DNA of 64,000 bases from Icerya purchasi (GCA_039619475.1 CM077116.1:275156758-275220757), one strand, 5' to 3'. Counted from the stretch's first letter, positions 1 through 14,894 are shown. Translations and numbers: made by a program. The notes: generated by a model not told the origin, from the letters alone.

Positions 1-1332
1 AAAAAATATAACTGTTTTAACTGGCCGGCTAGAATTAGAAAATTTTACGAAATTCCGACTAAATTAAAAGAAAACAACAACTGTATCCTCTTCCAAAATC
101 CAGCTGAGAGATATTCACTGCGGCTACCTAATATCTACGAATTATGTGAAATAATCACTTACCGTTTAATCTTCGATCTCTTTTGAAAGGTTTAAAAATG
201 TTCCAGATTAATGGAGAGAGTTGAAGAAATGAATAATCTACAATAGAAATCGCAAATTCCTTAATTTCAATGCATGACTCAAAGACACAGCCAGGCGTTT
301 GTCTATGAAGTGTCAAATGGAATTTCTATAGCTGAAAATCTGATTTGCATAAGCAATTGTATTTTAACGTTAGTATTTCTTTTGCGCATCATCGTTGCCT
401 CACGTAAAACATCCAGTTCATCCATTTTTAGTTCGTTCATTTTAGCAATGCAATCTCTATTGACGAACCCTTTTCGGTTGCTGTAATGTACCGGTAGCGC
501 GTGCTCTCGGGATCTCTCAAAATTTTCTACGTTTTTTTTTAATTTTTTTTTTTTCATATTTCAAAGAAAACGCTAATTTTTCATTTAAATTAATGACACT
601 TATTTTGAAAAATTGCTTTTGATTGTTTTAAAAACAGCGCTGACGTGTGTTTTACAGTATAATCTCATACGTGTTTTCCCCCCTTTGTTCTTTTCTGGCC
701 TGGAGGAAGACGTTCATTAGGTCAGCATATCTGTATGGCGTACGTTGAAGTTAGTTCAGTACACCTCAAATGGCATAAAACAGCTTTTCAAACTAGAACG
801 AAGGGAAAAAACAAAAAATAAGGCGCCACTAAACAACGAATGCTTAAAAGAAGAGAAAACAAAGGTCATTTCATTAATTAATATAAAGAAAATTGAATAG
901 CGTTTTTAATGTCTAATTACCTACGAAGAATAATACGCATGTACAACGAGGCAGAAATGTATTTACGTCAACTATTTCAAACAGATCCAAGACAAAAAAA
1001 ACGAAGGGAAATAGGGTTCGCGCCATATTTTACGCATTCCATGTGATGCTTTTTCCTGTTTTTATAATTCCGCCGTCAGTTATTCAGGAAGAAGCATGGC
1101 TGCCGGGTAAAAAAAGATATTATAACTTAAAGTGCCCTCCGGGTAGAGTCAGGCTGGCAAAACTCACAAACAGTATATTATTCCGGTGTGACGCATGGGT
1201 TTTCCTTGTGTTTTCAGTTGGTTGCGAATGGCTTGCACTTGTTATCATCACTTAACAGCCTTCGTACTGATGAGAAGACACTTTCGATTCTTCGATCGCT
1301 ACTTAATCGGTTCAGTCTAATTTGTGTTTCAG
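1..1332. other. Upstream intron, no gene seen
   Basis: Lies upstream of the first visible M13 peptidase exon and ends in the acceptor TTTCAG at 1327-1332. Small open frames on both strands are low complexity and match no family I recognise. I looked for the preceding M13 exon (conserved cysteines, C-x-D context) and did not find it, so I infer this stretch is intron and that the missing 5' exons are outside the window. Confidence 0.6.
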
Positions 1333-1550
1333 ATGCAATAAATAAAATCGGCAAAGATGCGATAATGAGGTATTTACCAAAGATAGGCGGATGGCCGGTA
1401 CTAAATGAAAAGGTCGACGACTGGAACGAAAACGAATTTAGTTGGATTGATACCATTTATAAATTTCGTAAACACGGCTACAGCGCTGATTTCTTGTTTG
1501 ATTTATCCGTACTGGTGGATATGAAAAATTCCAGCATTAATCGCATACAG
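1333..1550 (+). CDS. M13 peptidase exon A (first in window)
   Basis: Follows acceptor TTTCAG and ends before donor GTAATC. It enters with two bases of a split Asp codon and leaves in phase 0. It encodes [20 protein letters not shown] and continues through a tryptophan-containing [20 protein letters not shown] segment and an [11 protein letters not shown] stretch. The D-x-I-x-x-x-G...GGWP pattern and the later D-x-K-N-S are typical of the M13 N-terminal (PF05649-type) domain, the alpha-helical lid. The protein begins earlier: an exon ending in a lone G must precede it. Confidence 0.93.
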
Positions 1551-1655
1551 GTAATCAGATATACAATTAAATTAATCGACGAATGTAACGACGAGAATTA
1601 AAGCGACTATAAATTTTCGGTATTACTATTAAATGATTTTGAGGAATTGCATAAA

Positions 1656-1687
<32 letters not shown>

Positions 1688-4044
1688 TACCAGTTATGTC
1701 AAATAGGAAATTCCCTAAAGAGAACGGCTTTATGCAAGGCGTTCGTCTCATGTGACGCTGAGCAACACTAAATTATACGGAAAGCGCTGATTACTCTTTA
1801 CTGTCACTTTATCGAAAATGCCCATTCAGGTATACATGGAAAAAACATGTTCATATTTTTCTATGTAAATGCTGTGTCTTTAGCGCTATTATAAGTCGAT
1901 GTAATTCCTATTCGGCCGATATAGTATTTAAAGAAACTTTCATCGTACTTCTCGGTTGTTTACTTCGGTTCATTAGATCATGTAGAAAGATTTATAGAAC
2001 GAAATTTAGGTTAGCTATTCGAAATTATAGGAGAAATTAGAAGTAATAAAGAACTCTTAATTCTTTCCTGTACCTACCAATCTCTTTTCCCCGCCCTACC
2101 GTACCTTTTACATAATAGGATACAGCTGTAAAAAGAATTAAAAGAGGAGTAAGTGTAGTTTTTTATTCGTAATTTTTATGCGGATTTATTGAGAAAGGGT
2201 TTCTTTGTTGGTGTTATGAATAGCATGAGCGTTGAGATATGAGAGTTAGCGAGTGACGCTTACGCGCAAAACAAATAATGTTCCCGTTTTATGTTTGCGT
2301 ATCGAAAATATTACCTAAATGTTATGTAAATAAAGATAAGTATGTAACAAATTGACAACGAAGTTTAAAATACGTTAAGTAGTCTACGAAAAAGAAAAAA
2401 AAAAAAAACGAAGAAAAAGGTAAAGAGACGAATAACGAACAATTCTCTCAGTTTTTATCTACGATAAGCTGTGTTGATAACGCAAAAAAAAGCAACAACG
2501 TCGCAAATAAACGGTTGGAAATTTGACGAATTTAACCAGATCGAGTAAAGGCGGTTTGAAAAATGTACACCGAGTTAAAACGGTATCAAAGATGATAAAA
2601 AGCTGTATATAGACAGTTACAAAAAATTACAGTTGTTGACATTTATAGGAAATCGATAACCGCTGAACGTGCAGCAAAATTTTTCGTCCACATTAATAAG
2701 ATGCTCCTCGTTTCATGTGAAGTAGACTCGAGGAGCCGAGTTTACATCTAATATTGTACCGCGTCGGAGTTTCATTTTCACTGGTACATCGGGGTAAAAT
2801 TTTTAAGCCAATCAGAAAAACAGTATAAAAAAAAAAAAAAAAGGTAAAACCCTTGTACATTGTTCAGCTCTTCAATATTGGGCTGAACGTGAATTAGATC
2901 AATCGGAATTAACCTTGAAGAAGCGGATCCGAAAACCGAGAATTCATCGAATGAAATTTTGTCAGTCGGAACTATTAGTCGTGACGTAATGGTATTGCAA
3001 AAAACCTTTTTTCACAAATTCTCGCACAGGTATCATTAAAATTACGAGAAAATACGATTTTCATAAAAGCCCGAAATATTCCTCGTTTGCACTGCGTTCT
3101 AAAGTCGAAACCCGAATTAGATAATTTAGAGCAGGTGATAAAATAATTACGAAAGTAAATGTTTCAGACTGGTGATAGTCGTCGCAAAGCCAGACGGGGA
3201 AGTTAGATTATGCGTTGCGTACAAGATAGCGGTAAATCTACAACTGCTGAATAGCCACCATACCCTACAACACGAATGAATAAAGTATTCTCAACAGTAC
3301 ACAATGCTACCTTTGCACATTAGACCTATTCAAAGCATATTTACATACTCCTAATAGATGAAAGAAGCCGTAGCATACAGACAATCTCACAACACATCGG
3401 GAAACATATACAATGTGAACAGGTTATGTCATTCGGAATTAAATCAGCACCTGCCGATTTTTATCGCATTCTAAAACAAATTTTGATAATTACGCTATAG
3501 CTGATGATATTATCGTTTTTATTTAATAGCGCGCTTAAATACTCCCGAGTATAATTTTTAAATTTAAATAGAAAAAAGTACAACTAAGAAAGAAAAATCG
3601 AATATTTATGGTACGTTATTGAAAATAACAAAATTTTACCTTCTCTGGAAAAAGTAAACGCGATCTCGTTATCGTATCGTACCCAAAAAGCGTTAAGGAC
3701 GTTAAACGATTTTTAGGTATGATAATATATAATTCTCGTTTCATCCTTGCGGTATCGAATATTTCACATCCGTTACGTTGTCTTTGCCGAAGTTTTACCG
3801 ATCAACAGGATGTGAAGCTGCATTTATCAAGTTAAAATCGGAAATTCTGAGGGACAACTTACGTCTTTTAATTCGAGCCTTCCAACTACTGCCGCAAGTC
3901 AAGCTGGTATTTCAGCAATCTTGTATGTCGTTGTAAAATATGAAAAACCTATTTATATCGAAATCATTATCGCAAGCGGGAACAAGATATGGTCAGTTGG
4001 ACCACGAAGCATTCTATTTTGAGCTGTTCTAAAAATTGTATACC

Positions 4045-4075
<31 letters not shown>

Positions 4076-7000
4076 AAAATAAAGTAAAGTAAGTCCCATA
4101 TATCCTTAATAGAGTATCATGGATTGTGAAGTTAAGCTTTTCATAATGTACTAAGCCTAATGGATCTGATGAGAATACTGGGGCCAGTTCCTTTCTACTT
4201 GGGATCCGCCTTTACTTTCCCCCAGATAATTCTCTGGTACCCAATATATATATATATATATATATATATTCGTGAGTTCACATTAATTAAAGATAATGAA
4301 CCTTTCACACATGTATTTAAACCAAATGCGAAACTGCCAGAAATAACCTACCAAAGATTGTTACGATATGTTTCTCTTTTGGCAAGTTTTAACTATGTGG
4401 TTAAGACAAACACGACATTGTCAACTACTTATCGAGATCTCCATTAAATATTGAAAAATAGGAAGCCCGCAATGAAGATGAAGACTATAAAATAAATTAA
4501 TAGCACAAATCGAAAGTGCCGCCGAATTAAATTACGAAACATTAAGTGAATTAGCGCTGAAAAAAAGCATTAAAGTCCGGCGAACTCAAAGGTCCAATGT
4601 TAACACTTCATCGAGACATCATTTGGCGAGGGTATAGAATATATGTGCCAACAGGCCTAAGCTTGAGATCAGAAGTCACAAAATAACTGTATCACACTCA
4701 ATTAGGTGTTCATTAAAATGAAAAGTTTAGCTCGTAAATATGTGTATTAGCTAGGGATGAATAAAAACATTGAAGAGTGTGTCAATAAGTGCACAGATTG
4801 CAGTTAGTTGCTGGCAAACTGAGAAAAGTAGAGTTACAGCACTCAGAGGAGCCGTCATATAATAATGACCAACGCATGGACATTATATAGCCACCACTTT
4901 TTAATAGTGGTAGACAGAAAATCGAAATAGCCGGAAGTGACGATAATTAAGGAAAACCCAACATCTACAAAATTACGATAGAACGCTTGAAAGAAATATT
5001 TTCGTTTCATGGGAAAAGTAATTGTTTCTGATAATGCAGCGATATCTTTAAGAGTTAGAAATTCGTTACATTCTGCAACTCAGATTGTATTCAACAAACA
5101 TTCTCTGCCCCGGTACACCTGGCGATCAATACGAGTTAGTGAAACAGTATGTTCAAATCGTAAAGAAAAAGTTCAAGTCGATAGCGAATAGAAATCCGTG
5201 AAATATTATTTCGACTCAGAACGACGCCGTTAGTAAACAGGAAATCACCCCAAGTGAACTGTATTTGAACAAACAGTTACGGATAAAACTGGATGTTTTA
5301 AAACCTAGAGGACAGACAGTTAAGGGCGCTTCACGGTACCGAGAGTGTAGCCTCAGATGAGGTGATCGAATTCCATCGAGGAATTATGTAGGACCAGCGT
5401 GAAAAGTAGGAATAAAAGAGATTAATTACACTATCTAATAAGATTGGACGATGGATATACATTAAAGCGGCTCATTGACCGGTTAAAAGAGAAGAATCCA
5501 AAAAAAAGCAATGAAAAAGCGAAACCCTGTACGTGAAATTCGTTCACGAATCAAGTAGCTGGAGAGTACACAACGGTCCGACAATTGAAACGCAGGATTA
5601 CGCTGCAGGGGTAGTTGGAATTCCATGTAGATCGTTAAGAACTCATAAATGAATACTTGGATGATTTTATAATAAATATGGGAGGAGAGTATTACGAATG
5701 AATGTTGTGAGCGCAGCTTTAAATATGCGTTAGCGAATGACATCTACATGCAAAACGAAGAAATAAAGTTCCCGGTCAACATTAACGGAGTCCTTACTAA
5801 ATTATTTGAACTCCGACAGTTAATCACCTTATACCAACCAACAGTTATATGTCTACAAGAGACTAGGTCTGGCCAGTCTTTTGACATCAAAAATTACTCT
5901 ATTTATAGAGCAGACTTTTAAGATGACAGCATAGCAGCTGGTGTGGAGTAGCTACTCTAGTGCATGATTCCGCGCTGCTTGCATCACAACAGTCGGCAGC
6001 AGCGGGTGTACAAAACATCATACATGTTGAATGCATGATTTTTTCAATTGAGCCACTATCCGCGGTACCGGTCGGATGAGATTAAAGCTGTTTCCATGAA
6101 TTAACTGAGTTCCACAAAACTAGAGTGTGACATCGGTAACATTCTGTTTTAGAAACGTTTCAGTTTGGTTCTCTATGTAATTCCATTTCCGTTATTATCA
6201 CGAATGATTGTTGAGTTACAAAATTGACATTACCTACCATTTACCGGAGAAGTCGAAGTATAAATTTGGCGAGTAAAGAAATTAACGGATTTATTAAAGA
6301 TTTAAATTCGGTTAAGAATGTTGTTAGTAATTTACCCTTATTGCCTGCGCATTCATTATTATTAGTACTACTGCAAGACTTGTGTCATACGTGATTCTAC
6401 TATTAGGATTATTTATTTTGCGTAAGTAAGGCCCCCCCAGCTTTATCCGGTATAAGTTTCGGTTTTATTCTGTAAAAATGGAAAAGCTTCTTTGTGTTGC
6501 TGCGATATAATAGAGCTAGCCGGATTGTAGTTTGCATTTTTTACTGGACTTATTATAAAATTCTCTTTGTTATTATTGATTTAAAAGAGGAAGGGTTTTC
6601 GCGGTTGTCGAAGTTATCCGTATGTCTATTTTCGGTAGAAAGCACGTTGAAAAAATTCATCATTAACTTTTAACGAAACACAGATTACACTGTTCATCAT
6701 CAGAGAAGTATAGTAATGACATATGATACTTTTGAGAAGATCAAATAGTTGTTTAAAAATCGGAAAATTTTTATTAATTTGCTTTGTTGATTTGATTAAA
6801 TTTTATTACCAAAACAAGCTGCTTTATTGATCAATTTTTGTATGGTTTAAAAGTGAGAATTACGGTTTATGCAAGTCATATTTCACGCTAATAAGGATAA
6901 CAGTGTCCAAGCGATTTAACTGCGTTACATATCGCGCAGGATTATAAATATCTAGCTCTAAACTATTTATTAAAAAAAAAAGTAAAAAATAATAAAAGAT

Positions 7001-10000
7001 AATTGTTATCACACATACAGTAAAGCAGTTAAGCATGAAATGCGTCAACCGCTAAAGAGTCTGTATGGTAGGTATGAAGTAAATTTCAATTTACATAATA
7101 CTAAATTAAAAACAAATATTTCCTGTATAGTTTTTTAAAATAATTTTCTCTAAGGCTAATCGACCAGGGCCAGTCAATTAAGACCGAACAAATGGTTCCG
7201 GTTAAAAATAAACATGAAAATCGGCGAATAACTTCTTCAGACTAACAAACAATCCAATATCCGCTATATTTCTCCTGTAATATCAACTATGTAAATATTT
7301 ATGAGCTGTTCTAAATTTTCGAAATGTAATATTCCCTCCGTTAAGACGAAGAGACACGCTGCGTTTAGCGCTTTCTTGAACTTTTTGCGAAAACATTTAC
7401 AGTTTCGTTAAAAACTCGAAATTTATATTTTTTAATCATCAAGTAGCGAGCTTTCCATCGATATGCAACACCCCTAGAAAACAGTTAACCTTCTTTTTTT
7501 TTATCCGCGAAACTCCAGTATATGTGGAAGTTAGAATTTAATTATGTAATTTAACTTTCTTTTAATGTGCAAATTTTTACGTTTTTTGCCGTCCCCAGTA
7601 ATTAAGTTATTCGAAGATACTTTTTTTTTTTTTTTTTTTTTTTTTTGGAAGAACATTTTATCCGCGATTTATGTGCAAAATTTCAATATTACGATTTAAA
7701 TGGTTGCAGAACTATTGAATTTTATTTGATTTCTTTACGTTTTTCAAATCGCCTTGTATTATAACCTGTTTTGATGTATTATTAGCGCATGAAGTAGTAA
7801 AAATTACGGCACGAGAAATTCCAATTTTTCTCTTCGGTTGCTGCGTTTATCACAATCCTTTTTGAACTATTAAAATGATTACGGACGTGTTGGTTTTTTT
7901 TTTTTTTAAATTACCGAAAGAGTTCGAAGGTATAATACCAGTCGATGTAGAAGGAAATTAGAGAATGCATGTGTCCCACTAACGCATAAGAATCACGTTT
8001 ACACTCGACGGAGGCAGAACAAAACAGCAGATAGTCTCTAAAAAGGTATTCGAAATGTTCATCTTTAGCGGACGACGATTTAATCGTCAACGATATGATG
8101 ATACCGACCCCTTCAAAATAGACACAGTGGAAGCCGATTTATTTTGAAGATTACACTTCATCTTTATGCGAAGATTTTAGCTGAACAAAAAGCGTTGGAT
8201 GCGGTTTATTTTACATGTCAATCCATCAACAATTCTTACAACTTCAAAACTTTTTCCATCTATGGCGTTTTATATGTCGCTAACGACTGCGGTCCGGACT
8301 CGTTTAACATTACTCTAAAAGGTTTATCTTCGGCGAGTAGATAAGTACGAAAGAAATATTTATTGTTTATTAACGATTTGACAGTATTTCGAAAAGTAAA
8401 TAGTCGAATTGACCGGATTACTAGTAACACCAGACAAGGAAAAAGTGTTCCCCTAAATGCGTTGAAGTTAGTTCTATTTTCGACCGTAATCAGTAGAGGT
8501 TTCGTAAAAAGTTTGTTTATCGTTATTTAATTTCTGCAAAATTATTATTTACATCATCGGAATCGTTATTAAATCTTCCTGCGCCAACATCAGCGCCACT
8601 CTATGTATCAGATTCGTTATCATCTTCTACCGTATGAAATTGAAAAATGTTATTGTGCTTACGACCGGGGCGGAGTGTCAGAGTAACTAGTGAACTTATT
8701 TTGCTGCCGCCCGCGTTCGAGAGGAACAATATTCCGTTGGTAATAATTTTTTCTAAACAATATGTGAATCGGAAGACCACACTGTTACCTGAATTTTTTT
8801 TTATGCGGAAGCTCTTTAGTCAGGCCTATACAATATGAGTTAGCAGCGCCGTCCAGATTATTTTCATTAATGTTATTAGTGGTGATTGTACTAATAATAT
8901 TAGTAACATTAATAGGAGCAATATTAGTAGTATTAGTAGTAACAGAGGTAGTGGTAATTAGAGTCGGTGACGGTGTTTGTTTCAGACGAGCTGCTAGCAC
9001 AGGTTTCCGCGTTTAGTTCGATGACGGACGATTCTGGCTCATTACGGTGATAAGACGGTGGTCCCTCTTTTATCACGATACACGCTGTACTGCAAAAGGA
9101 TTAGAGTCGATAGATTCACTCACATAAACCACGCAAAGAATGATAACCGACACACACACACACACAAACAGACACACTTACAAGAAACACTCGGGCAAAA
9201 CAATATTAAGTAAACACGTTATTCTTCGTAAGTCGATGGATAATATTAGGAAAATAAAGAACACTTCTTATTCAGAGCTGAATTGTAAAGAAATGCGAGC
9301 AACGCGAAATTGTGCATATCAGGTCGTCCTTTTTTTTACAATATTTATTTACTATCTAATATCATGGATAATGGAAATGTGAGAGTTCTCTTACCTCCAC
9401 TTTGCAGTCATCCCGTTCTATTCTCATTGATTTTTTATGGGTCCCCAGTCATTCCGGAATTGATGGCAACGATGCAGCCGATTCTTTGGCTCGTTCCACT
9501 GGTCGCCTTGATTCATTTCTCAACCATTTCCCTTCTTCAGATATCCTTTCCTTATCTACCTCCAATCACGCCAGACTTTGGCAGGATATTTATATCCCTC
9601 CCTATTTTCTAATCGTCATTCTCATTACCGTTTCATTCAGCCAATTCCTCGTTCCCTGTCTTGGTTCCATTCTATTCCTCTCAGTCGTCTCTCTTCTATT
9701 GTCTCCCTAATTCGTCTCCGGATCAATCATTCTCTCCTCCCTTCCTCTCGCTTTCGATTTGCCCTATCGCCTTCTCCTGATTGTTCTCTCCACAATTGTG
9801 ATCCTCCTCGTACATGTGATGCTAATCACATTTACTTTGAGTGTCCTGCTTTTCTTAATAATCGCTACCTTTTATACAGTCAGCTCCTGTCATTAGGTCT
9901 CCCTACTATGCCCTATAACTCTTCCTTTATCCTCTGCTTTCCTTCATCTTCTGTGGTGTCCGCACTGCTGTCTTTTGTTGCGTCCATTTCGGACCGCTTA

Positions 10001-10057
10001 ATTATTTAATTTATTAGCTTAGTTTTCTTGTTGTTGGGTCAATGCCGCTGGCGCGCC

Positions 10058-10092
<35 letters not shown>

Positions 10093-13000
10093 TGAGAAGG
10101 CGCTTAAAATAATATCATTATGTTGCGCGAGTAGTACGGGACAAGCGAGATGTTAACGATATACCAAATTATACAACTTTATTTAATGTAAAATCGTAGA
10201 ACAAGTTTGTAAAAAACCCGGTCTCTTAAATATGATGTGCTCGAAATGATCTCTCGAATACTGTGTTATTATTTATAATTGTACATGTAAGTAACAGCTT
10301 TTCTGCTAATTACAGTACATACAATAACAAAACCAAAAATAATATCTATACATATGTGTATGTGTAAAATTGGCAATAACTTATGTTTGGAACTAATAAT
10401 TAAAGAAAAGCGTAAGCGAAATGCGATATTGCTTAATGGATAGTTTCGCTTCCTTATCAATATTGATGATCTGTAGCAATAAAGTTTTAAGTCGTAGCAG
10501 AGTAAGATTATATATATGTCGGTGTTTTGTGTTCGCTGGTTTTGTTCGCTTTACAGTTGTTGACTTTTATTCGTTATCGTTTACTTCATTTTTATTGATT
10601 TCCTTCTTTTATTTTTCTTCTATTCAAATTCATCCAGTTCTTATTTTCGTTATTTCCTCTAATTAATTCGTTTTAACTCCTTTCTCCTTATTCGCTTTTA
10701 CTTATTTGAAATAGCCCTTTTTAGAGCTTCCGTTCGATTTGGTTGCGTAATCGCGTGTTAAATTGTTTAAATAACCCTTTTTGGGAATCGCTAAATTTAT
10801 TTGACCGCATTTTTCGGATTTAGTGTTACTTGCTTAATCGAAGCGATGAACCTATTTTTTCGTATCGCGAACTTCCGTTTTCGTTTGTTCGTTTTGTCAA
10901 ATAAACAACTTTATTCAACGAAGTTATATATATTCTCGTATTCAGTTTTAACAACAACAACTTATATGAAAAAAAGTGCCGGTAAAAGTAAATATGCACG
11001 AATAAAATAACGAAACTTTAAAAAGAAAGAGACAAAACAATAACTCACTCCCGTATATAATATGTACATAGTCAAACATTTATATGCGAATTCGGGGCGG
11101 TCTTATTTACGAGTCACATTTGCGTCGCATTAATTATATTGTGACCTGGTCTATTAAAAGAGACCTATAGGAAGTTTTCGAGAAAACAAAAGAATCGGTG
11201 TTATGAGGCCGCTCTTCCACTTGCTCTTTCCCGTCAATCATCTTCATTATTCCGCGTTTTTTTTTCGCAGGTAAAAATAATACTGTTCTTAGATACCCCT
11301 AATGTGTGGCGAGTAACCGAAAGACTAAAAAAAAAAAACAATATTATTATTAAATTTCCTCCTTACAAGCCACACCAAATGGTGTTTTGGTGTATTCAGG
11401 TCAAAGTGTGGTGCCGTAAGTAACTCCGGCACTCGCGAAGATGTAATCTCATCTTTTTCAGGTCATAAAAAAACCTATTTCTGCCGAAAATATAATTTGG
11501 TACGACTGGGATATGAAACAATTTTACAAACCATTAGTTAGCACGAACGAGCTTTCATCATTTCGTAATTTCCTCGGATTCGGTAGAGGCAAAGAAATTC
11601 GCAGACAGCGACGAAACGAGCAAATTTTAACTCTTTGTACAACCGGTAGAACTCCTCATGCCAAAAATTATAACTCCAAAAGGTTTATCTATTGAAAGGC
11701 ACAGTGGTTGTTGTTTAATAACATCCGGGATTTAGTTTAGCCGACGATGTCGCTCCATTGCCTAAAATAATTGGTTTCAAAAGCGAAAAACGGCCAAAAA
11801 TTTAATTGAATCCAGAATCAGAAAGCGAAACAAAAACTGCATTACATGGGGGAAAAAAGGCAGAAAAAAAAGGCTCAATTACCCTCAAGTAAGACCAAAA
11901 CGGAGACTCCATTAGCTACGGAGAAGTTGGTAACAAAAAAGAGAAAGCGTAACAATGGTAAACCAGATCTAAAATTACAATCTAAATAAAAAGCGCCGTA
12001 AGAAAAGAGCAATTCTTTCATTGTTTTATCGGGTTTTTTTTTGTTTTGTCAAGTTGTCACGTTCTTTGTTAAAATTAATTCGAGAAGTAAATCTGATAAA
12101 CCTAGAAACGCAGAAAGAAGTTATTTTATTGGAATTTTTCTATAAGAATCGCCGCGTAAAATTATGGCATTGCGAAATTAAATAAAGCTGCGTAGATGTG
12201 TATTTGTTCAAAATATGATCTTGATAAATTTCTACTCGTTTGTAGAAATATTCGTAAATAAGTTTCCGTTATTTAGCCGATTTGCACGAGTCTAATTAAT
12301 CATTAATACGTTAATTTTCTAATCAATATGCATGGTAGTTTTCCAAGCGAAGTACGCTGATTTCAGTATTTCAACGGCATCTTACCATTCGGATGCGTGA
12401 CGACGACTAGCTACTCTCTACGAGACAGTTGATAAATGGAATCTTTTTCCAATGTATCAGGGTGTAATTAATGACTTGTAGCTTACGAGACTGGACGCAA
12501 ACAAATTTTCAGCTTCGAATTAATTACTATATATTAAACATTCCAACGTACGAACTTGCATTACAAATCAATCGCCGCCATCTTTAGAAACAGAATTTTT
12601 TGCACGCTTTTGTTATGATCATATTTATCGATTCTAATGCTGAACTCGAAAAATGCGTACTTCTGAAGCCCCCTTTAAAAGGGGAAAAATGATGGTTCTC
12701 CGATCACTTTTTTTTTTCTCCGGCAGATTGGAACATGACATTTGAGAATTTTATGTACTAAGAAATAAGCATAATTTATTCTGTTTGAAGTTCAAACCGC
12801 TTAAAACATGAAAGTTTAAAAACTATATTTTTCTGTACCCGTCCTACCTATTTTTTCTTCGTAATTTTTAAGATCTAAATTATTAAAGTGAATTTCAAAT
12901 GTACACGAAATGTTAAGGGATCGTAAACAAAAATAGAAAAACAAAAAACTACCAGTACCTCCGTTTCTCTTGCACGGAACCGCCTTGTGAGGCTAACGAC

Positions 13001-14894
13001 TGTTTCGTTTTAACGTGAACTGAAACTGTTGATTAATCGCGGCAATATCGTAACACTTTTGAAGCGTCGAAGAGAACCGCAGAGCCGTAAGACATACCCC
13101 TGTCGAAACAAACAACTCTTTTACTTTTCCGACTATGTGTTGTATGTGAATTTTAAATAACGAGTAATTATAAAACAGTTTAAATGTTTTCATCTTTATT
13201 CTTTATATAATATAGTCTAGTGTTAACTCTATGTATGTGTATAACTTCCTTTTTGCAAAAATTATTCTAAATTTTTTATATAATGCGCCTGCTTTTAATT
13301 TTTTTTTATTTTTGTTACGCCAACGTATACGGGACATTTATACACCGTTACGTAGCTATTGTATTTCTAGTACAGTGAAGTACCGATTATCCGAAATAAT
13401 CGGGGATTGACAATTTCGGAAAAACGATTTTTTCGCATAATCGATAATCGTTATAGAAGCATTACATGCATTTATAGAAACATTATAAACTACAGTTATG
13501 TTGTAATGAAAAATAAAAACTCGAATGTGTCGTATCATGTAGGCCTATGGTACGTATATGTAATTACGTACGTACATATTAAAAATCTTAAATACTTGAA
13601 ATATGTATTAAAAATAATTAAAACACGTTAAAACATCCATTTCGGATAATCGGTACTTCACTGTAATTTATTCAATTCGAAATAATTCCGCATCGCGTAA
13701 AATCGTGCATCGTTGATAACCCTCAAAAATTTACTGCAATAAACTCTTTACATTGCCTTTCTTTCAAACTGTCCGACACCGAACGGTGTTCTTGCATGCC
13801 GATACGACAGTGAACATTTCAACGGGCTTATGAAAGACCGTCAAGCGGCAAATTAACCAGAGCACAAATCCCAGCGTGACTGCTTTGCCGACGCGATCTA
13901 TGATTAGTGATAGCGAGCATAGCGGTTTGTCATGGTTATCGCTGCGATTTCATTTCTCCTTCTACATTAATTTTTACATTTGCCATCAGGTGGATTGATA
14001 GTCGGGGTTCGAGGCACCCCGGTGAATGCGAACACTTTAATTTAAACAATAGTTTAACAATGCTGATAGTATTTGCGACGGCAAACATCTTTCCCCTCAA
14101 CCTGTGTGAATCTTTTATAATTAAATATAATTTGTTAGTGCACACTTATATGACTGTTTCGAGTTGCTCGCATTAAATTATTAACCGAATCGAATCAAGT
14201 CCGACCGATTCGAATAAATCGATCAATCCGTTTGTACAAATTCATTTCACACCAACGGTAGAACCTTTTTTTCATTAGCTGAAATCGATGTCAATATTTA
14301 CGTAAAAGCAAATGGATTTAAAATATCTTCTCTCGAATTATTTATTAATGTTTTTTTAACATCCACACGCAGTTTTAGAAATGTATAAATATTGAAAAAA
14401 CAATACGATTCGCGTGAAACAATCTCTAAAATATATTTAAAAATGGAATGATTCTGAATTTTCAATCCGAGAAGTCGGTTAAAATATCCCGTCCACATTA
14501 CGCGTATTGAACGGAAAAGATGATGTTTTTTTACATATATTATCTTGCTGTTACTGCCACATGTAAAAAGATTTTTGTTTTTTTTTTTTTTATATCTTTT
14601 TTTCTTTATCAACAACCAAAACTGTAAATATAATATATATAGGAATTTACACTTCTTTTATATAATACATATATAGGAACTTAGACTTCTTTGAAATTCC
14701 CAGTTTTGAAAGACGCGCCCGTTAAATTCATGAGTCTATTTTGGTATGTTACATATATAAAATTATAAAAGTAAAAGCTGAAATAAAAATAAACTGAATT
14801 TCAGAAAAAGGGGATAATATTTTTTTGATAGAGATTTTTTTATTTATGTTTATTTTAGTAAAAAAAAAAAAATAAATAAATAAAATCTCTCTCC

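Noticed and set aside
303..557. 84-codon minus-strand frame
   Set aside because: Lysine-rich start comes from a poly-A/T run; overlapping + frame also open; no motif.
8785..9000. Thr/Asn-rich minus-strand open frame
   Set aside because: Encoded by an imperfect ATT/AGT trinucleotide tract; no gene context.
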